Shown piece by piece: positions 57,900 through 64,000 of a DNA stretch of 64,000 nt (positions are counted from its first letter, which is position 1; each line of letters begins with the position of its first letter). The notes below the pieces were generated by a model. It was given only the letters and a program-made list of their open reading frames with translations, made no database searches and was not told where the DNA came from. Made by a program: the position numbers and the translations under genes. Source of the DNA: Pseudomonas sp. KU26590 (GTDB taxonomy: Bacteria; Pseudomonadota; Gammaproteobacteria; Pseudomonadales; Pseudomonadaceae); the NCBI RefSeq assembly GCF_026153515.1, contig NZ_CP110644.1, positions 4,901,501 through 4,965,500 on the forward strand, in the 5' to 3' direction.

Positions 57900-58203
57900 G
57901 TGAATGCCGACTTGTTGCCGAAACGCAACGCCCTGTGAATGCCGGCTTGCTGGCGAAACACAGAGCCCTGTAGGAGCCGGCTTGCTGGCGAAAACGGTGG
58001 GGCAGTAGATCACTTCATGGCTGGTTAACCGCATTCGCCAGCAAGCCGGCTCCTACAGTTCCAGTATCCAATCGTCCGTGCGCTGGACATCAACCGTGAC
58101 GCGGAGCGTCAGCGGATGCATTCCCACGCGGAGCGTGGGAACGATCACCGCAGATGCATCTGCCGACAAACACTGTAGGAGCGCGCTTGCCCGCGAAAGG
58201 GAT
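57900..58203. repeat. REP cluster with decayed tandem copies, 3' of the activator
   Basis: Three successive left arms can be seen: a decayed TGTGAATGCCGACTTGTTGC (57899), a better TGTGAATGCCGGCTTGCTGG (57933) and an intact TGTAGGAGCCGGCTTGCTGG (57970). One intact opposite arm ends near 58058. A second repeat family (CCCACGCGGAGCGTGGG near 58116) and a third REP arm (TGTAGGAGCGCGCTTGCCCG near 58173) follow. Confidence 0.8.
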
Positions 58204-58218
58204 CTAACGCGCTGCCGA

Positions 58219-59601
58219 TCAGTCCGCCAAGCGCCAGGTCGTGCTGCCTTTGCTGTCTTCCAGCACCACGCCCATGGCGGTGAGTTGATCGCGGATACGG
58301 TCGCCTTCAACCCAGTTCTTGTCAGCGCGCGCCTGCAGGCGTGCGGCGATCAAGGCTTCGACTTCTGCGGCATCCACACGCCCTTCAGCGCCAGCGCGCA
58401 GAAAGTCGTCGGATTCCAGCTGCAACACGCCCAGCACACTGGCCAACTCCTTCAAGCGTGCCGCCAGGCCTGCCGCTGCGTTGACATCGCTGTCGCGCAG
58501 ACGGTTGATCTCGCGCACCATCTCAAACAGCACGGCGCACGCTTCCGGCGTACCGAAGTCGTCGTTCATCGCAGCGGAGAAACGCTCAACGTACGCCTCA
58601 CCACCCGCAGGCTCGGCAACCGGCAGGCCTTTGAGTGCGTGATAGAACCGCTCCAGCGCGCCTTTCGATTCCTTCAGGCTGTCTTCGGAATAGTTGATCG
58701 CGCTGCGGTAGTGGCTCGAAACCAATAGATAACGCACCACTTCCGGGTGGTATTTATCCAGCACGTCGCGAATGGTGAAGAAGTTGTTCAAGGACTTGGA
58801 CATCTTCTCGCCATTGATGCGGATCATGCCGCAGTGCAACCAGGCGTTGGCGTAGGTCTTGCCGGTCGCGGCTTCGCTTTGGGCAATCTCGTTTTCGTGG
58901 TGCGGGAATTCCAGGTCGCTGCCGCCGCCATGAATGTCGAAGGTCTCACCCAGGCAGCAGGTGGACATCACCGAGCACTCGATGTGCCAGCCCGGGCGCC
59001 CCGCACCCCACGGCGATTCCCAGCTCGGTTCGCCCGGCTTGACGCCTTTCCACAGGACGAAATCCAGCGGATCGTCCTTGGCTTCGTCGACTTCGATCCG
59101 CGCGCCGATGCGCAGGTCTTCGATCTTCTTGCGCGACAGCTTGCCGTAACCGAGGAATTTGCCGACGCGGTAGTACACGTCGCCATTGCCCGGGGCATAG
59201 GCATAGCCCTTGTCGATCAGGCGCTGGATCATGTCGTGCATGCCGCCGATGTAATCGGTGGCACGCGGCTCCATGTCCGGCTTGAGGATGTTCAGGCGCG
59301 CTTCGTCCTCGTGCATAGCGTCGATCATGCGCGCGGTCAGGGCGTCGAACGCCTCGCCGTTTTCACGGGCGCGGTTGATGATCTTGTCGTCGATGTCGGT
59401 GATGTTGCGCACATAGGTCAGGTCGTAGCCGCTGAAACGCAACCAGCGGGTGACGACGTCGAACGCCACCATGCTGCGGCCGTGGCCCAGGTGGCAGTAG
59501 TCGTACACGGTCATCCCGCAGACGTACATGCGCACCTTGTTGCCATCCAGCGGCTTGAAGACTTCTTTGCTCTTGCTGAGCGTGTTGTAGATAGAAAGCA
59601 C
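58219..59601 (-). CDS. cysS: cysteinyl-tRNA synthetase
   Basis: A 460-residue class I synthetase. The HIGH-type motif is [13 protein letters not shown] near residue 35, and the KMSKS loop is [14 protein letters not shown] near residue 266. Zinc ligands are the Cys of VCGMTVYD, the Cys in CSVMSTCC, and His/Glu in [14 protein letters not shown]. The C-terminal DALR and anticodon domains complete it. It charges tRNA-Cys. It follows glnS after ten bases and is co-transcribed with it. Confidence 0.97.
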   Translation of the reverse strand: MLSIYNTLSKSKEVFKPLDGNKVRMYVCGMTVYDYCHLGHGRSMVAFDVVTRWLRFSGYDLTYVRNITDIDDKIINRARENGEAFDALTARMIDAMHEDEARLNILKPDMEPRATDYIGGMHDMIQRLIDKGYAYAPGNGDVYYRVGKFLGYGKLSRKKIEDLRIGARIEVDEAKDDPLDFVLWKGVKPGEPSWESPWGAGRPGWHIECSVMSTCCLGETFDIHGGGSDLEFPHHENEIAQSEAATGKTYANAWLHCGMIRINGEKMSKSLNNFFTIRDVLDKYHPEVVRYLLVSSHYRSAINYSEDSLKESKGALERFYHALKGLPVAEPAGGEAYVERFSAAMNDDFGTPEACAVLFEMVREINRLRDSDVNAAAGLAARLKELASVLGVLQLESDDFLRAGAEGRVDAAEVEALIAARLQARADKNWVEGDRIRDQLTAMGVVLEDSKGSTTWRLAD

Positions 59602-59611
59602 GTTGCCTACC

Positions 59612-61309
59612 TTAGCTCCACGAGTCGCGGAGCGTCACAGTCCGGTTGAAGACCGGATGACCGGGTTTCGAGTCCTTCAGATCCGCGCTGAAATAGCCTT
59701 CGCGTTCGAACTGGAAACGGTCTTCCGGCTGCGCGTCAGCCAACGACGGTTCAGCGCGACAACCGGTCAAAACCTGCAAGGAGCCCGGGTTGATGTTGTC
59801 CAGGAAGGTCTTGCCCTCTTCTGCTTTCTCAGGGTTTGCCGACAGGAACAGACGGTCGTACAGACGCACTTCGCATTCGATGCTCTCCGCTGCCGGCACC
59901 CAGTGCACAACGCCTTTGACCTTGCGGCCTTCAGGGTTCTTGCCCAGGGTTTCCGGGTCGTAGGAGCAGCGCAGCTCGACGATGTTGCCGTCGGCGTCCT
60001 TGATCGCTTCATCGGCGCGAATAACGTAGCTGCCACGCAAACGCACTTCGCCGTTCGGCTCAAGACGCTTGTAGCCCTTCGGCGGCTCTTCCATGAAGTC
60101 GTCGCGGTCGATGTAGATCTCGCGGGAGAACGGCAGCTTGCGCACGCCGAGCTCTTCTTTCTGCGGATGGCGCGGCAGTTCGAGGTGGTCGACCTGGCCT
60201 TCCGGGTAATTGGTGATGACGACTTTCAACGGACGCAGCACGCACATGGCGCGCGGGGCGTTGTGGTCCAGGTCCTGACGGATGCTGAATTCCAGCATGC
60301 CGAAATCGACCACGCCGTCGGAACGGTTGGTGCCGATCATTTCGCAGAAATTGCGGATCGACGCCGGGGTGTAGCCGCGACGGCGGAAGCCCGACAGCGT
60401 CGACATGCGCGGATCGTCCCAGCCATGCACGTGCTTTTCATCGACCAGTTGCTTGAGCTTGCGCTTGCTGGTGATGGTGTAGTTAAGGTTCAGGCGCGAG
60501 AACTCGTACTGGCGCGGCTTGCACGGCACCGGCAGGTTGTCGAGGAACCACTCGTAGAGCGGGCGATGGCTCTCGAATTCCAGGGTGCAGATCGAGTGGG
60601 TAATGCCTTCGATGGCGTCCGACTGACCGTGGGTGAAATCGTAGATCGGGTAGATGCACCACTTGTCACCGGTCTGGTGGTGGTGGGCGTGACGAATGCG
60701 GTAGAGGATCGGATCGCGCAGGTTCATGTTCGGCGAAGCCATGTCGATCTTGGCGCGCAGGACGCGGGCGCCGTCTTCGAACTCACCGGCTTTCATGCGG
60801 CTGAACAGGTCGAGGTTTTCTTCGACGCTGCGATCGCGGAACGGGCTGTTCTTGCCCGGCTCGGTCAGGGTGCCGCGGTACTCGCGAGCCTGCTCGGGGG
60901 TCAGGTCATCGACGTAGGCCTTACCGGTCTCGATCAGATGGACCGCCCAGGCGTACAGCTGGTCGAAGTACTGCGAGGCATAACGCACTTCACCGGACCA
61001 CTCGAAGCCCAGCCATTTGACGTCGGCTTCAATGGCGTCGATGTATTCCTGATCTTCCTTCGCCGGGTTGGTGTCGTCGAAGCGCAGATGCGTGACGCCG
61101 CCGAATTCCTGAGCCAGACCAAAGTTGACGCAGATCGACTTGGCATGACCGATGTGCAGGTAGCCGTTGGGCTCCGGCGGGAAGCGGGTCACGATCTGGG
61201 AGTGCTTGCCCGAATCCAGGTCTGCCTGCACGATGGGGCGCAGGAAGTTGGTTGGAATGGCAGGGCCTGCCTTGGAATTCGCAGCGGCATCTTGAGTGGG
61301 CTTGCTCAT
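59612..61309 (-). CDS. glnS: glutaminyl-tRNA synthetase
   Basis: A 565-residue class I synthetase. The HIGH-type motif [20 protein letters not shown] is near residue 48, and the VMSKR-type loop is [19 protein letters not shown] near residue 280. The tRNA acceptor-binding domain and two C-terminal beta-barrels (for example [16 protein letters not shown]) are present. AAGGA precedes the ATG closely. It charges tRNA-Gln directly, as in other gamma-proteobacteria, and heads the glnS-cysS pair, divergent from ppiB. Confidence 0.97.
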   Translation of the reverse strand: MSKPTQDAAANSKAGPAIPTNFLRPIVQADLDSGKHSQIVTRFPPEPNGYLHIGHAKSICVNFGLAQEFGGVTHLRFDDTNPAKEDQEYIDAIEADVKWLGFEWSGEVRYASQYFDQLYAWAVHLIETGKAYVDDLTPEQAREYRGTLTEPGKNSPFRDRSVEENLDLFSRMKAGEFEDGARVLRAKIDMASPNMNLRDPILYRIRHAHHHQTGDKWCIYPIYDFTHGQSDAIEGITHSICTLEFESHRPLYEWFLDNLPVPCKPRQYEFSRLNLNYTITSKRKLKQLVDEKHVHGWDDPRMSTLSGFRRRGYTPASIRNFCEMIGTNRSDGVVDFGMLEFSIRQDLDHNAPRAMCVLRPLKVVITNYPEGQVDHLELPRHPQKEELGVRKLPFSREIYIDRDDFMEEPPKGYKRLEPNGEVRLRGSYVIRADEAIKDADGNIVELRCSYDPETLGKNPEGRKVKGVVHWVPAAESIECEVRLYDRLFLSANPEKAEEGKTFLDNINPGSLQVLTGCRAEPSLADAQPEDRFQFEREGYFSADLKDSKPGHPVFNRTVTLRDSWS

Positions 61310-61583
61310 AGGATCCTTGAACGGGTCGCGGCCAGGAAGGCCGGTTAAATCAAAGCGCCTATCATAGCCGAAGCTGTCAAGCCCCTGACAGCGCGCTGTG
61401 ACAAAACTGCCGAGATGGAAGCGCGCTCGGCGGCAACCGTCCGCTCAATCGCAACTACCCGAGCAACGGCTACCCTCTGTAAACTGCGCGCCTGAGGTGA
61501 ATCCGCGGTACTGGCCTCGCAACCCGATGGCCGTCTGCCGCGATCACTGCCTCCCACCACGAATTTGAAGAGCGAGCTGACAG

Positions 61584-62087
61584 ATGTCGAAAGTAAAGCT
61601 GACCACCAACCACGGTGAAATCGTTCTGCAACTTAACGCAGAAAAGGCGCCGCTCACCGTCGCCAACTTCATCGAATACGTCAAAGCCGGCCACTACGAA
61701 AACACGGTATTTCACCGCGTGATCGGCAACTTCATGATCCAGGGCGGCGGCTTTGAGCCGGGCATGAAAGAGAAGAAAGACAAGCGCCCGAGCATCCAGA
61801 ACGAAGCCGACAACGGCCTGCCGAACAAGAAGTACTCGGTGTCCATGGCCCGCACCATGGAGCCGCATTCAGCCTCGGCGCAGTTCTTCATCAACGTCGC
61901 CGACAACGACTTCCTCAACCACAGCGCCAAGACCGTACAGGGCTGGGGCTACGCCGTGTTCGCTGAAGTGGCGGAAGGCACCGACGTGGTCGACAAGATC
62001 AAGGGTGTCGCCACGACGTCCAAGGCCGGCCACCAAGACGTGCCGGCTGACGACGTGATCATCGAGAAAGCCGAGATCATTGAGTGA
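61584..62087 (+). CDS. ppiB: cytosolic peptidyl-prolyl cis-trans isomerase B (cyclophilin)
   Basis: A 167-residue cyclophilin. [19 protein letters not shown] starts the fold. [15 protein letters not shown] carries the catalytic Arg and Phe, and [17 protein letters not shown] is the active-site floor. There is no signal peptide, so it is cytosolic. It speeds proline isomerisation in folding proteins. The stop codon overlaps the GTG start of lpxH (GTGA), so the two are coupled. Confidence 0.96.
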   Translation: MSKVKLTTNHGEIVLQLNAEKAPLTVANFIEYVKAGHYENTVFHRVIGNFMIQGGGFEPGMKEKKDKRPSIQNEADNGLPNKKYSVSMARTMEPHSASAQFFINVADNDFLNHSAKTVQGWGYAVFAEVAEGTDVVDKIKGVATTSKAGHQDVPADDVIIEKAEIIE

Positions 62088-62830
62088 TATTGCTGATCTC
62101 GGATCTGCACCTGGAAGAGGGACGCCCGGACATTACCCGGGCGTTTCTCGGTCTGCTGGATGGCCGCGCACGCGGGGCTGAGTCGCTGTACATCCTTGGG
62201 GATTTTTTCGAGGCGTGGATTGGCGATGACGCCATGTCGCCCTTTCAGCGTTCGATCTGCCAGGCGCTGCGCGCGTTGAGCGACAGCGGCACGCGGGTGT
62301 TCCTGATGCATGGCAATCGCGACTTCATGATCGGTCAGGCGTTTTGCAAAGCGGCGGGCTGCACGCTGCTCAAGGACCCGAGCGTCGTGAATTTCAACGG
62401 CGAACCGGTATTGCTGATGCACGGCGACAGCCTGTGTACGCGGGACGAAGCCTATATGCGTATGCGCCGTTACTTGCGTCATCCGCTGACGCTGTGGGTG
62501 CTGCGGCATCTGCCGTTGAGCACGCGGCACAAGTTGGCGCGCAAGCTACGCAGCGAAAGCCGTGCGCAGACGCGGATGAAGGCCAACGACATTGTCGATG
62601 TCACGCCAGAAGAAGTGCCGCGGGTGATGAACGAGTCTGGCGTGAAAACGCTGATCCACGGTCACACCCATCGGCCTGCGGTTCACGACGTTGAACTGGG
62701 TGAGACCAAGGCGCAGCGCATCGTGCTGGGGGACTGGGATCGCGAGGGGTGGTTGCTGCAGATTGATGAACAGGGCTTTCATCTGGAGTCGTTTGCGTTT
62801 GAGCCCGAGCCTGCGGTGCGTCAGAACTGA
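62084..62830 (+). CDS. lpxH: UDP-2,3-diacylglucosamine diphosphatase
   Basis: A 248-residue metallophosphoesterase starting with GTG at 62084. The metal-binding motifs are [12 protein letters not shown] (Asp, His), [35 protein letters not shown] and [11 protein letters not shown]. It cleaves UDP-2,3-diacylglucosamine to lipid X in lipid A synthesis at the inner membrane. Its overlap with ppiB shows translational coupling. Confidence 0.95.
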   Translation: MILLISDLHLEEGRPDITRAFLGLLDGRARGAESLYILGDFFEAWIGDDAMSPFQRSICQALRALSDSGTRVFLMHGNRDFMIGQAFCKAAGCTLLKDPSVVNFNGEPVLLMHGDSLCTRDEAYMRMRRYLRHPLTLWVLRHLPLSTRHKLARKLRSESRAQTRMKANDIVDVTPEEVPRVMNESGVKTLIHGHTHRPAVHDVELGETKAQRIVLGDWDREGWLLQIDEQGFHLESFAFEPEPAVRQN

Positions 62831-62858
62831 ATACCTTATGATCGTCTGACGCGGAACC

Positions 62859-63066
62859 TGTAGGAGCGCGCTTGCCCGCGAATAGCGGTGGGTCATTCAA
62901 AACATTAACGTCTGGAATAACGCATTCGCGGGCAAGGTGGAGCGCCACCCCGGTCGCTCCTACAATGATCTCTGCCATGCCCACACATTGTGGGGCACCT
63001 GATACACCGCATTCGGAGTTCTACGACCGGTTCCCGGCCGATCGCGGGACAAGCCACGCTCCTACC
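62859..63066. repeat. REP pair with inserted hairpin plus a third REP arm
   Basis: The left arm TGTAGGAGCGCGCTTGCCCG begins at 62859. The right arm resumes as GCTCCTACA after an extra block at 62932-62955 that is identical to the one at 24623. A further arm, GGGACAAGCCACGCTCCTAC, of the family seen after mltD ends near 63065. Confidence 0.8.
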
Positions 63067-63087
63067 GTCTGCGCCCGACAGCTGCGA

Positions 63088-64000
63088 TCAATGCCCTCCC
63101 CCAGGCGCCGCCTTCGCGGTAAACGGTGGCTTGGCCAGCCAGATAATCAGGATCAGCGCCAGGAATACCCAGCCCATCATGTAGAAGTAGTCCACCGTCG
63201 ACATCATGTACGCCTGGCTGGTGACCATCGAATCAAGCTGCGCGTAAGCCTGATTGCTCGCCCCGCCCAGGGTCTCCAGCGCATGCCGCGTGGTCGGGTC
63301 GTAGGCGTTCACGCTTTCGCTCAGGTACGCGTGGTGCTGATCGGCGCGGCGTATCCAGATCCACGTCGTCAATGACGCTGCAAAGCTGCCGCCCAGGTTA
63401 CGCAGGAACGTCGCCAGGCCCGAGCCGTCGGCAATCTGCGACGGCGGCAGGTCAGAGAGCAGAATGCTCAAGGTCGGCATGAAGAACAGCGCAACGCCCG
63501 CCCCCATGAACAACTGCACCAGCGCGATGTGTTCGAAATCCACCTGACTGGTGAAATCCGCACGCATGAAGCAGCTCAGGCCAATCGCCAGAAACGCGAT
63601 GCCGGCCAACAGGCGCAGGTCGAATTTGTGCGCATAGCGACCCACGAAGGGCGACATCAACACCGGCAGCACGCCGAGCGGCGCGACCGCCAACCCGGCA
63701 TAGGTCGCGGTGTAGCCCATCTGGGTTTGCAGCCACTGCGGCAGGATCAGGTTGATCCCGAAGAACCCCGCATACCCCCCGATCAGACAGATCGTCCCGT
63801 AGCGAAAGTTGCGAAACGCAAACAGCCGCAGGTTGACCACCGGGTGATCATCGGTCATTTCCCAGATCACGAACGCCGCCAGGCCAATGGCTGAAATCAC
63901 CGCGCCGATAATGATGAAGTTCGACTCGAACCAGTCCAGGTCATTGCCTTTGTCGAGCACGATCTGCAGCGCGCCTACGCCGATGATCAGCGTGATCAGC
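63088..64000 (-). CDS. DHA2-family MFS transporter, N-terminal part outside the window
   Basis: The C-terminal 304 residues of a 14-TM drug efflux transporter; the frame is open to the window end (LITLIIGVGALQIV and onward). DKGNDLDWFESNFI is the typical loop after TM6-7, GYTATYAGLAVAPLGVLPVL is motif C-like in the second half, and NLGGSFAASLTTWIWIRRAD precedes the long C-terminal periplasmic loop. It resembles EmrB but is clearly different from the transporter at 7576-9276. A membrane fusion partner, if any, would lie to the right. Confidence 0.88.
   Translation of the reverse strand, partial: LITLIIGVGALQIVLDKGNDLDWFESNFIIIGAVISAIGLAAFVIWEMTDDHPVVNLRLFAFRNFRYGTICLIGGYAGFFGINLILPQWLQTQMGYTATYAGLAVAPLGVLPVLMSPFVGRYAHKFDLRLLAGIAFLAIGLSCFMRADFTSQVDFEHIALVQLFMGAGVALFFMPTLSILLSDLPPSQIADGSGLATFLRNLGGSFAASLTTWIWIRRADQHHAYLSESVNAYDPTTRHALETLGGASNQAYAQLDSMVTSQAYMMSTVDYFYMMGWVFLALILIIWLAKPPFTAKAAPGGGH

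Noticed and set aside
57899..58203. Possible CRISPR array
   Set aside because: Repeats are inverted, of unequal quality and without regular spacers; they are REP arms.
59603..61348. 581-residue frame antisense to glnS
   Set aside because: Antisense shadow of an essential synthetase gene; no domains of its own.
61310..61583. TTGACA near 61378 with TATGAT as a glnS promoter
   Set aside because: The two hexamers are only about eight bases apart; no correctly spaced pair was found.

Overview
The window looks like a chromosome segment of a fluorescent-group Pseudomonas or close relative. It is GC-rich and has several families of Pseudomonas REP palindromes between genes. The block dnaQ-rnhA-gloB-mltD-npp-fabI-ppiD-hupB-lon-clpX-clpP-tig-tRNAs-folD-cysS-glnS-ppiB-lpxH has the gene order I recall from P. 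aeruginosa. That comparison is from memory; no search was run.

Left part (1-5214, minus strand): a tightly packed six-gene operon. From promoter side to window edge it holds a transaldolase, sulfotransferase, SDR, saccharopine-dehydrogenase-like reductase, glycine/sarcosine-methyltransferase-like protein and APS kinase (cut by the window edge). APS kinase makes PAPS and the sulfotransferase uses it, so the operon probably builds a small sulfated, N-methylated metabolite. I do not recognise the product. It is preceded by an A+T-rich control region. Next come cytochrome b561, an EmrAB-type efflux pair and an XdhC-family protein.

11-24 kb, accessory part: an ergothioneine enzyme that is one continuous EgtB-EgtD fusion; an IS1111-type (IS110 family) element whose ends can be placed exactly at the end of a REP; a valine-catabolism pair (3-hydroxyisobutyryl-CoA hydrolase and acyl-CoA dehydrogenase); a 1759-residue toxin-like protein ending in an aspzincin-like metallopeptidase motif; a ChrR-like flavin reductase; a small conserved protein; and a streptothricin-acetyltransferase-like GNAT.

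24.7-49.4 kb, conserved core: replication and repair (dnaQ, rnhA), methylglyoxal detoxification (gloB), murein turnover (mltD), peptide/peptidyl-nucleoside import (nppA1A2BCD), fatty-acid synthesis (fabI), and the protein-quality-control run ppiD-hupB-lon-clpX-clpP-tig. Heat-shock promoters are visible before lon and clpX. Three tRNAs (Arg, His, Leu) and folD follow.

49.5-57.9 kb: a GlpSTPQUV-type glycerol ABC transporter operon, with a divergent AcoR-type sigma-54 activator. The shared upstream region holds a good -24/-12 promoter and seven perfect TGAACA repeats. 58.2-64 kb: cysS, glnS, ppiB, lpxH and a second DHA2-type pump cut by the window end.

The best candidates for something new are the sulfation operon, the REP-inserted IS with a non-coding 3' region that could hold its guide RNA, the metallopeptidase-tipped toxin, and the TGAACA array.
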